NCBI GenBank assembly: GCA_021234155.1
Contig: JAJEKV010000053.1
Coordinates: forward strand, 8,509,424 to 8,573,423
Source of the DNA: Isoetes taiwanensis
Lineage: Eukaryota; Streptophyta; Lycopodiopsida; Isoetales; Isoetaceae
DNA length: 64,000 nucleotides
Direction of reading: 5' to 3'
This document shows positions 21,208-33,325 of the stretch, piece by piece. The translations under genes were made by a program, and so were the position numbers. The notes beneath the pieces were generated by a model. It worked only from the letters and a program-made list of their open reading frames with translations, made no database searches and was not told where the DNA came from. How positions within the stretch are numbered: the stretch's first letter is position 1; every line of letters starts with the position of its first letter.

Positions 21208-24200
21208 ATGGCTCGAGAGAAAATAGCGCAGAGCCTCCAACTCCTCGTTCATGAGGGCTTCCTCCCTGCAATGACTTTCACACCTCCTCCTCGACACCGT
21301 GAAGTAGCCACGAAAAATTACGCCTCCGATATTCAAACCCCGGCTACGTTGAGTTTACTCGGCCACGACCACCTCGGCTTACACCACCAGTTCAATTTAC
21401 TCCACCACACCCTGCTCCTGAACGTCGTTTGCCCCCACCAATGCGTTTTACTCCACCACAAGCTACAGAGCTCAGACTACCTCCTACAGTTCATTTTAGT
21501 ACGTCTCCCATAGTCCACCGTAGGCTGCCTCCCCAGAGGTAAATCACGCCAACTCCATCCATTTCGCTAATTGGTACTACAACAAGTGGGAGCGGTCGCC
21601 CCGCAACTCCCCGTGTTCTCACGACACTTCAGGAGCTGGTCAATTACGTCACCAACCTCGATTACTTTTTCCCAGAGAGAGGGAAAGCACCTCCCCCCCA
21701 GGACTTGCCCACACCAAACCTCTCAGCATCTACTAGTACGCCTCATGTTGATCTCTCAGACGAAGAAACACCTCATGTTGATCTCCCAGACGAGGACCTA
21801 CCAAAGCCACAAGACTCTATGTTCGAATTCAAAGCTCCGGCAAGTAAGAATCTTAAGCGAAACTTACGCAAGAAAGCATGTACAACCCAAAGAAGAAAGA
21901 AACTCATGGACGAGGCTCACTTGAGGGCAACACATACAAAGCACTGTTGTTCTCAACGTTGTTTGCTTAAGATTGGACTAAGGGAATTGAGGTTGATTCG
22001 TGATAGTCACAGTTCAATGACTCTGCTAGACCAAAGGGGCTACTTAGCCTTCAATATTAGGCCAGATTATGGTGAGAAGTTTACTTACACAGCTGGTGGC
22101 CACACCGTCTGTCAAACAGCCTTTAAATTGATTCATGCTTTAGGCAGCAGACGACTTGACCGTCTGAAGAAAAGGCTTGACAAGAATCCAGGCATTAATG
22201 ACTACTGCCATTCATGAGGTATATCCAGAATTCATGCCCTTCAATGTGTTTCCTGGATGGAAGGTTCCTTTAAGGAGTCTTGCGAGAAACTCCCTAACAA
22301 TCCTATGTACCACTTGAGTGACAACTTCACGAAACGTGAAGTCTACGATAATTATAAGGACATGTGTGTTGAGGCTGGAGAACGCCATGTCTGCTACTCT
22401 TACTTCACTGTGCTCTGGAAAAAAGAGTTTTCTCGCGTGTCCATTCCTAGAAAGCACCGGATGTCTGTTTGTGCTACATGCTCTGAATTAAAAGCTCAGA
22501 GACAAAATGCAAGGACACTTCACACTAAAAGTAAGCTTCCAAAACGTGTTCTTGCCTAGTTCTACTTAAAAGTAGGTTCTTTCCTAAACATATTTCCATT
22601 TCAGATGAATTGAAAGAGAAACTGAACAAGCACAGAGAACAACAATCTTTGGAAAGGAAAAAATTGACAAAACATAGGAAGAAAGCACTAGAACAACCAC
22701 TCAACTACACATCGGTTGTTATTGATGGAATGGACCAGAAGAAGACCACCCTACCACATTTTGTCAATGTGCCTAAGGATGCTGCTGAAGAAGATTTCAT
22801 ACACCTGCATGTTGTTGGTGCTATGGTATTTAATGGAAAACTATCTTGCAAGGCATTTTTGAACTATCCAAACATTCATGCTGATCCAAATCTCACTATC
22901 ACAATATTGAATAAGCTTCTTTCCAATCTAGAACATATACCACCGGTTCTATATCTTCAGCTAGACAACACGACAAGAGAAAATAAGAATCATGCGTTGT
23001 TTGCTTACTGTGCTATGCTAGTTGAGAAACAAATCTTCAAGAAGGTGAAGATTGGTTTCCTGCCTTGTTGGTCATACACACGATCAAATTGATCAGATGT
23101 TCAGTAGGTTCTCTAAACGTCTTGCTCGAAAAAAAGCTCTCAGCCTCCAGCAATGATTGAGGTTATCCAAGATTCCTACAATCCTCGTCCAGACATCGAG
23201 TTATTAGAAGAAACTTATGATTTCAAAGAATGGATTTTTCGGAGAGATCAACTGGGTCACTGTGCTATTGAGCCCTTGAGAAACATTACATTTCAGCATC
23301 AGATCAAAATTTCACTTGTAGATGGCAAGGCCATCTTACAAGGAAAGAAATATGCCACATCCTTGCAGTGGCAGCCAGCAGCAGGTATTCACTTCATTCG
23401 CACCATCCCCAATACTAGTTCTATGCTCTCTGCAGAGCAAATGCCTCTAAAAAGCTTGAAAGAAATCACAAAGAGTAAAAAGGAGGGAAGAGCATTTGAC
23501 TCAGACAAATCATTGGATTATATTGAGACAAGTATTGGTCGTGCTCTAACCACTTTGGGGAGGCAGATGCTTTATGGTGGCCTCGTTTTTTTTCGCGAAG
23601 CGTGACATGTTGCAAGCTTCATTACAAGGTCGAAGACCAGTTAGATTCAACTGGCCATCTAGGCAAACTCTCCCTGTGCAAGTTGAGAATCAAGAGGAAC
23701 ATGTAGAGATAATGGCTAGCTCAGATGAAGATGACAGAGTCATGTACACTGGCCCCAGACGCACGGCACAACAAGTTGCTTTCGAGTCTCGGTTCGATCT
23801 CGAGAGATTGAGAAAGGAATGCTCATAACCGTCGTCGGTGATAATGATGAATCACGGGAAGCCATTCGGCTAGCTAAAGTCTTGGAGGTAACAAGAGAGG
23901 ATGGAATTCCCACTCAATTAAAAGTGCACTGGATGAGAACAAATGCTGCCAATGCTTTCAGTGGGAGTTATACTTTGGAGATGGTAAAAACAGGAGTGGG
24001 AAAGAGAGCAAAGTCCAAAGCAAACACTGTTGTCATAGATCTAGCTGAAGTAAAGGTTCTTGCATATGACTTTGTTCTGACTGCTGCTAATAAGTTACGT
24101 ATGGTCACTCAAACTTTAATAAGGTCGGCATGTGGATTAGACAAACAACCTAGAAAGGTGGCCAAAAAAGATGATGATGAAGACTCACTTGTAGACAGTG

Positions 24201-24334
24201 AGGAAGAAGATCGTTCGAGTACATCCAGTTTTGAGAGTGAAGCTGAGGATGAAGGCTCAAATGATCAGGGATTAAATGAGTCTGAGGATGAGATGCATCC
24301 TGATATTGCTGCAAAATGTAAGTTTGTCCGATGA
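21208..24334 (+). pseudogene. DDE-like transposase of the 9.4-kb element (frameshifted)
   Basis: N-terminus MAREKIAQSLQLL at 21208, a Pro-rich region, then HCCSQRCLLKIGLRELRLIR and GGHTVCQTAFKLIHALGSRR (22140 region). A clear 74-bp intron (GTAAG at 22531, CAG at 22604) is removed in phase. The core has VVIDGMDQKKTTLPHF (about 22716-22763), LYLQLDNTTRENKNHALF (about 22951-23004) and, one frame over, VGHTHDQIDQMFSRFS (23067-23114), likely catalytic acidic positions. The C-terminus has an SH3/chromo-like segment (REAIRLAKVLEVTRE, QLKVHWMRTN) and a long acidic tail. Frame changes occur near 21320, 22215, 23065, 23147, 23590 (T8 run) and 23812. It resembles uncharacterised DUF7869-type eukaryotic proteins; that name is from memory. 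Confidence 0.75.
22531..22604 (+). other. Intron in the transposase gene
   Basis: The donor AAAA|GTAAG and acceptor TTTCCATTTCAG|ATG remove 74 bp and join LHTK to NELKEKLNKHREQQ without breaking frame. This supports a eukaryotic, spliced transposon gene. Confidence 0.8.
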
Positions 24335-24694
24335 CTCGAACATGTAAAGAACAGAAAGTGCAGGTAATGGGTGTTTGTCAAAATGTCCTATATTTTTGAC
24401 AATTTTGTTCATAATCTTGAATATATCACTTCTTTGTCAATCTATTACCCTTGCTATTTTTTTTATTGCCCTTTTTTTGCTACACTTTATATAAGTAACT
24501 ATTTTTTGTTCTAAATTAGGAGGATGAAAATTGCTATTTAAAATTTTGCTTGGAAGTTATGTTCAATGAACCCCTTAAAAAGGGTACCTAAATTACCTAA
24601 ATTGTCACACCTGTCACAAAAAAACCTTAAAATGGACTTTTTAGGGGAATTTTAGGGAATCTTTCAAAGATTCCTTTTGAATTGCGTTTGAAGC

Positions 24695-24724
24695 AAATAA
24701 GTGCGTTTCATTTTAAACTTTGTT
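24695..24724 (-). repeat. Right terminal inverted repeat of the 9.4-kb transposon
   Basis: Its reverse complement begins AACAAAGTTTAAAATGAAAC and matches the left end at 29 of 30 positions. ATAT follows at 24725-24728. Confidence 0.9.
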
Positions 24725-24728
24725 ATAT

Positions 24729-26200
24729 CTCATCAACTGTTTTCCTGTCATGGAAAAGTGATGCAAGAAAAGAAACTCAAACAAGCAATAAACCTGCACG
24801 AGTTCCTTGCATAAAATACTGGCACATGTCCCTTCTCTTGTTCTTGTCATTTGCATCTTCAATCATATTGTTATGACAAAAGAACTTGGCAAATTGCACT
24901 TTAACATCTCTTAACTCTGTCTCTATAGAAGCTTCGTATAAATCTAAATGATTATCAAATTTGCTTTTTATTCTGGGATTCCCAGTGGCAAGAACTTGGT
25001 TGTTATGATCCTTAAGGATTGGAGACCAGATGTAGCTTATCAATTTGAAGAGTATGTAAAGATAGGATAGATCTCGTTACAACATTTAATGAGATTCGTT
25101 GGAGTAGAAAGGCGATGTTCCACAATTTGCTGAAAAAAAATCTGATCTCCTTGGAGTTGTTGTATAATCATTCATGTGCCCTGGTCTTTTTGTCGAACAT
25201 ATTCAGACTGTGCTCGTCCTCAATGTTCATGTTGACTTCATTAAAGGTATCCACATTAGTGGACTTGCTGGTGTAGTGGACAATGAAGGGTCTTGGTCTC
25301 ACGTCCCAAAAGCTTGAAGGTAATGTTCTCTACTCTCAAGGATCTTTCATGTTAACTCATCCTGTCTTGGCGGTTACAAGCCCTCCATGTTGTCGCGTGG
25401 CTCCCATGTTGAGGGCTCGAGGATTTGCGACGAAGGTTTCCTTGACCTATTTGACTACCCTAAAGTGCACACACAGCTAATACTACTACAACAATTATTT
25501 ATGTCTACTGACTCTACAATCTATTTATGCCTTTATCTACTCTAATCCCAAATGACCCCCTTGGCATTTGGCACTTTACTAAGAGGTGGGAAATGTACCT
25601 ATTTACTGTCACACGGTGGCAGAGATTTATGTCTATGGGTGTACTTGGTGTATTCGGCTAAAATATCTAGGTAGAATGGATTCCTAGACAATTAATCAAA
25701 GGTATAGTGGGAGACATTTGATGATGGTGCGTCTATAGCGTCATACCAATGTGTGACAACAATTTCTAAGCCCTTGGCAACTAGCTGGGTTGCTAAGAGA
25801 AAGGTCTGATTATACTATCCTTGTATAGACAAGAAGGTACTTAGCAAGATAAGAGCGACAGCTAAGCTAAGATGAATGCAGATGCAGTCTCTATATAGCT
25901 TAAGGTCTTAGTTCTAATTCTAAAGATCTTGTATATCAATATTTTCTAATATGTTTAGTTTAGATTTAATTAAGAATTATATTGGGGAGGTGGGGCAGGG
26001 GGGAGGGCATTTGGGGGGTTTCATCCCTGTGGGTAGGAGGTTCGATTCTTTCTACTGCAGGAATTTTTTTAAGATGAGCTTCAAAATGGATTGAAAAGCT
26101 AGAATGCGTGCTAAGATAATAGAATACACGACAGATAGCTAGAATGTGTATGGGGAACTTTTTATAGTTAAGTTTTGCAAAATTTGTACACAAAACCGCA
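24729..26200. other. Intergenic DNA without a recognised gene
   Basis: A minus-strand frame at 24777-25043 (includes NHLDLYEASIETELRDVKVQ and QFAKFFCHNNM) has protein-like composition but no family I recognise; it may be a gene or transposon remnant. The rest is AT-rich with no supported feature. Confidence 0.4.
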
Positions 26201-26700
26201 TCTTTTAGTTACACCACGCATTTTGATGTTTTGAGACTCTTGGAACCCACATTGGCACGGCGTGACTGGATTGAGCTAGTTCCAGGTCTGTGCAAGTCCA
26301 ATTTTACCAATTTAACAAGCTAACAAGCTAACAGCTAAAACAAATCAAGAAACATACTGGAGTACTTTATTGAGTGATTTCTTGGTTAAATTTAGGTCAA
26401 ATGGTGCAAATCCGGTTACACTACGTGAACGGTCTTTTCGAGACTCTCAGAAATGCATTTGGCGCGGTGTAATAAAAAATTGCTTATTTTTGCCAAAAAG
26501 TTGTCGATTTGACTAACGTAAGATGTTAAGTTGAGTTATTTGATCAAAATCAATCTATCTAGCACTTTACTTCCTAAAAATATGTTCATTCAAAGCAAAT
26601 CTATGGAAAATCCGGTTACGCCGGACGAATGGCCTTTTCAAGACTCTGGAGGAAGGGTGTTTGAGGCAGTCTGATGAAAAATGGGATTTTGACCTAAATT
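26200..26700. repeat. Diverged repeat units, about 200 bp
   Basis: Three related phrases recur: TTTGAGACTCTTGGAACCC (about 26230), TTTTCGAGACTCTCAGAAATG (about 26436) and TTTTCAAGACTCTGGAGGAAG (about 26635). Each is preceded by TTACAC/TTACGCC and followed by a GGCGCGG/GGCACGG-like segment. It is probably a decayed retroelement-derived tandem repeat. Confidence 0.5.
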
Positions 26701-26829
26701 TTGACTTTTTTGAAGAAAAAACACAATACATTAATTGAAAGGTTATAATATGTTTAGAGTCAAAATTTCATACAAAAAGTTTTTAATTTTTATCTTTTCT
26801 AATCCTACATGCTAAATTTAAATCCTTGG

Positions 26830-28357
26830 GCATCAGCGTGACCCTTTTTGCATGGATCGCGCATAGATTGCCCTCTTCAAAAAGTTGTACTAGCCTCTGC
26901 ATCCTCCTACAAAGACCAGACAGTCAGGGGTGTGACTCGGTAATCCGTCCTGAATTCTTGCATGATCTCGCAGAACAGGCGTGCGAAGAGTGCATTATTG
27001 GAAATGCCTGATCTCCTGGAAGACGCGTGCATGCCTCGAATTGGGTTCTTGCTAGACTCTCTTTGGCTCTACTGGTCTTGGAGAAGGGGGTTTGGGCTGG
27101 TTTTGTGGCTTTCCTCCTTTCATGAACTGTGGGATGTGCTACCGGTAGTACCAATCATTGTACCTGCTCCACTGCCAGAGATAGACTTTGTACGTCGCCT
27201 TCTTCGTCTCAAACTCCAGATCCTTCTTGAGCTTGAAGGCCCTCTCCCCCACCTTCTGCTTCTTGGCCACCTTAGGTGGCTTAGACATCCTAGGGTAAGG
27301 CGGTCTCGCATTGGGATCTAAGGTTTCCTCTACTTCTTCTTCCGGCTTCTCTTCTTCGACTTCTTCCTCGAGCTCTTCCTCGACCTCCTCCTCCAAGTCA
27401 GCTGTTGACGGATGAGGCTTTTCGATATGGACGGTCCCCCCCAGCCTATCCTCCCTGCGCTTCGTCTTTGCCGCCTCTCCCTTCTTTCTCTCTCTTCCCT
27501 TTCATCTTCCCATTCCACCACCTTCTCCTTCCTCTTTCTTGAGGGTGCCTATTCCCTATGTTGCTGCCGCTCCTCCTTCTGCTGCTGTTGCTGCCTGCCC
27601 TCACCCCCGGAGAGTGTCCTCTGTGCGACAATCTCGTCCGTCTGCTGAGGCGCTTCCTACGAGCTGCTTAAGGCTCGCTCATTCGTGGAGTCAGAAGTGC
27701 TGGGCTCGGCACCCTCGCCATGCCTCAGCCTTAAGTGCTCGGGGATCTTCTTGCCACTCCCCGAGGCTAGCTCTGCCATGCTGGGCTTCTTCCTGGAGCT
27801 CCTAACCTTTCTCTCGGTGCATTTGGTGCACATTACATCTTATGGTTAGGGAAATTGATTAACTTAAGCTGGAGATCACCTTAGGCTGGAGAGAGAGGGC
27901 TTAGGGCGAAATTAGAGGAAGAAGGGCTAAAATGGTGTTTAAAATGGGAAAGACGCTCTTACATGCTAGGGAATATTTCATTGCCATTATTATCCCTATT
28001 AATTAGCCACCCTTATTAATGGTTATTTCTTTTCATTTCTTTTAAATTTTAAATTTTTTAATGGTTCTTGGAGTTTTAATTATGAATTTAGAGTATTTTT
28101 TATCAAGATCTCGGATCTAGACGATTCTTCGACCCATTTTGTGTGAAATTTGGTGCCAACGCATAATTTCCATTCCAAATCTACTAGAACGTTCATTGGA
28201 ATTCTATGACCCTACTACTTGGGGGAAAATTTTCTCCCACTTTCGAGGTTCGACGTTGGAATTCTTATTCCATACTTTACTAGGCCGGTTAATCTACTTA
28301 GTCAAGGTTATGGCTAGTTCTAGCTCTTGATCAACCAAGAACATTGCTTTGATACCA
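26830..28357 (-). mobile_element. LTR-retrotransposon internal remnant (primer site, leader, gag-like)
   Basis: On the minus strand, 28357-28346 reads TGGTATCAAAGC, close to the initiator-Met-tRNA primer binding site TGGTATCAGAGC, one base after an LTR end (TCACA). Downstream, after an untranslated leader, ATG near 27782 starts a Lys/Glu-rich, stop-interrupted gag-like product (MAELASGSGKKIPEHLRLR, KPPKVAKKQKVGERAFKLKK, YKVYLWQWSRYNDWYYR). No protease or polymerase remains. The poly-Glu stretch (EEEVEEELEEEVEEE) explains the repetitive GAGGAG DNA at 27340-27400. Confidence 0.6.
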
Positions 28358-28358
28358 T

Positions 28359-29080
28359 TGTGATACTCCCCACAAGTATACGACGCCCCCGTATATCCTA
28401 TGGGAAATCCCCCATCCAGCATCGACTGCTACATGGGCCCTCCGTCTGCCCCGTTCCTAGGATGGCCAGGATGCGGGTAGGGAAGCACAGAGATGTCTTT
28501 CATGCCCGACCCCTATAGGCTCCTATAATAGCGGAAGCATACTACAAGGTCAGCACTGGCAACAATATAATATAACTAACTACCACGAAGGGTAGCACAT
28601 CCATCCATCCATAGATATATCAAAGATAACAACATATTGTCAAACATATAAGCTCTTATCCAGGCTCAGACTGGTAAGGGAAAGTAGACTGATGGTTGGG
28701 TCTCAAGATAGAGTAGACCGAGGTATAACAACGGCAGAGCTGGTTATAGACAATGGCTAGGGTTGACCACTCCATCCGCCCCTCCTGTGCATACTTTACA
28801 GATGGGCTAAATCAGACTCTGGCGTGACTATAACCTGCCAGGGACGTAGGCTCATGGTATCACCCATTGGGACTACTCCGGGTTGCATCTCCCCGGTCCG
28901 ATGAGGTAGGAAAGGTTGCATCTCCCCTTCTCAGAGAATAGTGGCTCCATTGGCGGCTAGAGGATCGTGGCGATACACGTCCATACCCGACTGAACTCCC
29001 CAAAATAAGAGCTAGGCCGACGCCTGCAACTCTTGAGAGTCAGGGCCACGCCATTGACCTAGGAAGTGTCAAACTTATAC
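28359..29080 (-). repeat. Inverted, diverged LTR copy
   Basis: Read on the minus strand this matches, with divergence, the 30.0-30.8 kb and 43.3-44.1 kb LTR segments (shared blocks include GACGGAGGGCC, GGAGGGGCGGATGGAGTG and CCGGGGAGATG). The minus-strand LTR ends TCACA directly before the primer site. Its 5' limit is unclear because the next LTR starts at 29284. Confidence 0.6.
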
Positions 29081-29283
29081 CTAGTCCACACGCAGTAGCT
29101 TCTCCATAAGCAAAAGCTTATCCTTCATAAGGAATACAAAGCACCAACCATTACCCCATAAGGAATGCAATTTCATATTAACTTTCATTAAATCCTTTAG
29201 CCATGATAACTTGCCATATTTTCTACATGTGATTCCCTTGGCAAGGTTACTCATACATCCAACACCATGTCGAGGTAACAAAA

Positions 29284-30811
29284 TGTGACATTCCACGTAT
29301 TTATATGCCTTTTTAAGTATAAATACATGACACGTCACTATGAATAATTAAGGGCACATTAATTATTCATAAGCTAAGGTTAGCTATGTTAATTATTAAT
29401 TATTAAGGTGGAAACCTAACCCAAAACCCTAATTCGAATTTAGAGCTTAACGTAATATTAAAAGGGGCCAAAATATCAAATTGCCACCTGGCCCAAATCG
29501 ATTGGGCAAGGGAGAGTTGCTAACTTGGGATCCAAATTGGGGTCTTATACCCCCATTTGCCCCAATTCGAATTGGGGGAGGTTGGTGGAGGAGGAGCTGC
29601 TGTTCCACCCCGTTCTAGCCAAAAGGATGGAGAACCAGAGAGATAGTGGATCTAGCTATGATCCCAGTTAGAGATAGCTTGGATTCCTAGATAGTCATAG
29701 GACTAACCCTTGTATGCTCAGAAGGTAGCTGGGATTAACCCTTGTATGAATAGATGTATGGTTAATCTCTATTTTATGTTCTATTCGAAGCTATGGATGG
29801 ATGGATGTATAATGATAGTTCTCTTTCTGTTCCTCCTGTGTGGTATGGGTAAACGGGGGGTAGAGACCTAAAGGCCATCTAGAAGTAGAGATGTTCCTAG
29901 TTAGAACCCTTAAAACCCAATAAATGCGGCATGTGCACAAGAGCCAACCTGGCTGTGGATGCTATGATGTAGTTCAGCACCAGATAACGAGTATGATGGT
30001 GAATCGGGGGTGGGGTCTTGTCTAGCGCGACTACAGGACTCCTATAGTGTGCTAGGCTTATAGCCGGTCACTGTGTGTGGGCGGGGTATGGGTCTGACAC
30101 TCTCTGGGCCGGAGGGATGTGCCTATATGGATGCCCTGGGCTCGAACGGGCTGGTGAGCCAGCCTTTAGATTTAGGGGAGTAAGTCGGGTACGGATGCGG
30201 AGGTCACTGAGGGGACACGTAGCACACCCAGGGATCCGTCATGCTCGGGGAGGAGACGCCTCTCTGACCTGCCTCATCGGACCGGGGAGATGTAACTCGG
30301 AGTAGTCCTGTAGGGTGATTCCTTGGTGATTCCTTGGGAGGGCTACAAGCACGTCATAGCATGATTCAGCCTATCTGCAAAGTGTGCACAGGAGGGGCGG
30401 ATGGAGTGAACTATGCTAGCCCTTGTCTTATGCCAGCCAACGCCATGTTATACCTCTGTCTGCTGTTATCTTGAGGCCCTGACCGTCAGTCGCCCCCATG
30501 GAGTCTGAGCCCGGGGTAGAGCCCTTAGTTATGGTGTATTTCCTTTGTTATGTTGGTATTCTGTTGCTAGTTATATTGATGATGATGGGCCACCCTTCGT
30601 GGTGGTATATTATTTATTAGTATTGTTGCTAGGTGCTAACATGTATGTATGCTTCTGCTATATAGGATTCCCATAGAAGGCGTGGGACGAATGACACCTC
30701 TCCTTCACCCGGACACTTGGCCATCACAAGTGGTCCGAGTCAGACGGAGGGCCTTTCCGTGGTGATGGATTCACCATGGGAGGGGAATTTCTCGTATTTA
30801 TACGATGGGAG
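29284..30811 (+). repeat. 5' LTR copy of a paired LTR set
   Basis: Starts TGTGACATTCCACG and runs colinear with 42588-44128 over about 1.5 kb (same order, scattered differences, small indels). Its 3' end diverges after GATGGGAG and lacks the GTCACA terminus, so it is truncated or mutated there. No primer site follows. CAAAA precedes it. Confidence 0.75.
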
Positions 30812-31749
30812 CATCGTATGGATTCGGGGTACGGGACTTTAATCTAGGATAAACTATTCTAATTCCATAGCTAGTATGTATATTGACCTAATTATGGGAG
30901 GATTAAACTAGTTAGGAATTAAGGCGTGAGTCCTTAGAATCAAGTATGTCAAGTTTTTAGAGAGAAAGAGGTCCCTTGTTCCCACGGGCCATAACTTTCT
31001 CTAGGTAACTCGGTTTGAGGCGATGTTTGCGCCAACGCATCGGGCACGGTCCAAATACCCTAGAGACATCATTTCCCGGCAGTAAAAGGCAAAAAAATGG
31101 GTCAAAAATCAACTCGGGCGCCGCTCGGGTTTGGGCGTCTTGGAATCCTAATAGAAACACGTATAACCGGACCGATGTCCGACCGTATAAAATGCATATT
31201 TTTGCCGTATAAAAATTTTCGTATTTTTTGATATACATAAATTTATATTTTCATATTTTTTGATATACAACTCTGGTAAAGCATTACTTAATCCAATATC
31301 TTTTGTATATAAGCATATCATTATGCTGATTCTTTAAACCTTGTTAAGTAATATTTCACTCGCCTTGTACGAATATTCTACTATCTTTTAATATGACATA
31401 CATCTGAATATCACAATCGACATCCTCGATATCCTCACTACTCTAGTATTTGATACTATTAAGTCCTTCCAACATCCACCATTCCTATCGTGTAAATATG
31501 TAGCATAATAACAGGGGGTTTCTTTTGTATTTTTGTACTTTTTTTCCTAAGGTTTTTATATGATTTCATGGATGTATCTAATGAGGCATACTAATTAGTA
31601 TATCTAGAGTGCGCATACGCTTGAACTAATTTTGATGCCTAATTTTGATGGTAGACCCATATATATCATATATTTCTTTATTATATTCTATTTTCTTATT
31701 GTATCACATTCTGCTATGGAAGGCTCGAGATAACCCATTTTAGGGTTAG
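30812..31749. other. Unassigned DNA after the 5' LTR copy
   Basis: No gene or primer binding site recognised. It contains a GC-rich stretch (30990-31170) of a type often seen in retroelement leaders, then AT-rich DNA. Confidence 0.4.
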
Positions 31750-31982
31750 GAAGAATCATTTGTGGGTGGATTAAATTGATCATCTGTGCATTCCGGGGAT
31801 CTGCAAAGGGCGAATCGAAGGGCGAATCTGCAAAGGGTGTTTTTATGGTTATGTGTTGGGAACGAAAACGAAGATTTTCAGGGAAGAATCATCTGTGGGT
31901 GGATTAAATTGATCATCTGTGCATTCCGGGGATCTGCAAAGGGCAAATCGAAGGGCGAATCTGCAAAGGGTGTTTTTATTCT
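31750..31982. repeat. 133-bp tandem duplication
   Basis: GAAGAATCATTTGTGGGTGG at 31750 recurs as GAAGAATCATCTGTGGGTGG at 31883. The following 100 bp (including TTCCGGGGATCTGCAAAGGG) is repeated almost exactly. Confidence 0.9.
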
Positions 31983-32404
31983 GGAACAAAGTGCGAGGTT
32001 CTCTGATTTTCTCTCCTCCTCCTTTCGTATCTCCGGTTCCATGCCTGGGCTGTTTATATTTTTTCGATGCTTCCTTTTTGATGGACTTCCATGCAGAATT
32101 TCCCTGATTCCTTCGGGCTATGTATGTCGTTGTTAAGTTTTGTCTTGTAAAAGTGTCTTATTTCATCCTTCTGGACATTCTTTCTCTCCAGATTCATCTC
32201 AGTCTTACTTAGCTTCTAGTTGAGTATATAAAATTCCTATTCCTGGCATGGGTGAAGGAATGCTATAAGTTTTAACTTCAAACTACGATATTTGCTATTG
32301 AGGTAGTGGTCGCAAGAAGAAAATCTAAAAGGAAGAAGAAGATTTGGGGAATTGAAATGCTTTTGAATTGGAGGTCCGATTAGGCTTGTCGTTTTCCAGT
32401 GGAG

Positions 32405-32744
32405 ATGGCCGATGAGGCAAAGGCTTAGAGGTAATCTTTGCATTTTGGGCGAGGAAAATTTGATGAAGCTATTCAACATTTCACGGGCACTTAATAGGCC
32501 TTGCTCAGAATAATCATGTCGTTTTTCAAATCGAGTGCGCATCATATGCATCACTTCATAAGTACCGGGATGCATTAGTTGATGCAAAAAAACTGTGGAG
32601 TTGAAACCCGATTGGGCTAAAGGTTCTGGCGAGGCTTGGGGCTGCATACTGAGTGGTCTTAACAAATATGAAGATGCCATTGGTGCTTACAGGGAAAGGT
32701 CTTGAGCTGGAGCCCAACAATGAGGGTTTGAAGTCCGGCCTGTT
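32405..32744 (+). pseudogene. HOP/STI1 (Hsp70-Hsp90 organising protein) TPR fragment
   Basis: Starts MADEAKA at 32405. Broken frames reproduce the first TPR domain of HOP/STI1: GKFDEAIQHFT, HVLFSNR-like text, KKTVELKPDWAKG, GLNKYEDAIGAYRE and EPNNEGLKSG. HOP is a cytosolic co-chaperone linking Hsp70 and Hsp90. Multiple stops and frameshifts make it a dead fragment of the N-terminal 115 residues or so. It lies between the paired LTR copies, close to a helicase fragment. Confidence 0.8.
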
Positions 32745-33032
32745 TTGCTCCTTTGCTTTTCGCTCCTTTCTTTTTGAACGACTGCTTATAGGTCTTCTGA
32801 GCTGCCCACATAATTCAAAAAGAATCGTTTAGCCTCTTAAGCACTACGGCCGAGAGGCAGGCCATATTTCCATTTACGGGTCATTTTATCATTGATAAAC
32901 AAAGAGATTATTTCTTCTTTGCATGCAATTTGCCATACCAGCTTGTTGCTTGATGAGAGCTCTCCTATATTGGTTGATTCACGAAGATAAGAGCCACACA
33001 TTTCGATGATTAATAATGCACACGACCCCAAA

Positions 33033-33325
33033 GATATCAGTCATTTCTTCAGAAAAGGTAGCTGCAGAAAGAGGGAAAGCTATAGGAGATTCGGTAAGAG
33101 TTTTTTTTATGTTCATAAACATCTTTTTTTTTATGTTCATAAACATCTTTTGCTGTTCTGTCTAAGATTGATTACTTGCAGATAGGTTATCAAGTACGTT
33201 TAGAAGGAATGAAAGGAAGAAATACAGATTTGCTTTTCTCTATGATGGGGATTTTGTTGAGGCGGCTTTTAGGAGATCCAACCTTGAGTGGTGTAAGCCA
33301 TGTCATTGTTGATGAAAAACATTGT
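33033..33325 (+). pseudogene. DExH-box RNA helicase fragment
   Basis: The exon ending at 33093 gives ISVISSEKVAAERGKAIGDS; after an intron (GTAAGAG donor at 33094, TTGCAG acceptor at 33181) the next gives [40 protein letters not shown] and VDE. This matches the motif Ia-II region of plant DExH helicases of the DHX36 type (DEIH box). The text then degenerates after VDE. An intron is retained, so this is not a spliced retrocopy. Confidence 0.85.

Larger units (their letters stand above)
15350..24724. mobile_element. 9.4-kb DNA transposon with DDE-like transposase and ParB-methyltransferase cargo
   Basis: The ends are inverted repeats of 30 bp: 15350-15379 and the reverse complement of 24695-24724 agree at 29 of 30 positions (both begin AACAARGTTTAAAATGAAAC). 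ATAT flanks both sides (15346-15349, 24725-24728), consistent with a 4-bp target duplication. Inside are two divergent genes: a transposase-like gene on + (21208-24334) and a spliced ParB-like/DNA methyltransferase gene on - (20129-16423). Between and within them sits an array of TATAAATTTATA palindromes. A truncated LINE is inserted at 15700-16293. The transposase resembles DUF7869-type eukaryotic proteins from memory; a 4-bp duplication is known for Sola and Ginger superfamilies, but I cannot assign one without a search. Frameshifts indicate an inactive copy. Confidence 0.8.

Noticed and set aside
27120-27805. Plus-strand frames opposite the gag-like region
   Set aside because: Their composition is the complement of a Glu/Lys-rich minus-strand product, and the primer binding site fixes the element's orientation as minus.
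30075-30305. Small frames starting MWAGYGSDTLWAGG in both LTR copies (also 43376-43603)
   Set aside because: They lie inside LTR sequence, differ at their ends between copies, and show no conserved domain, so they are probably non-coding.
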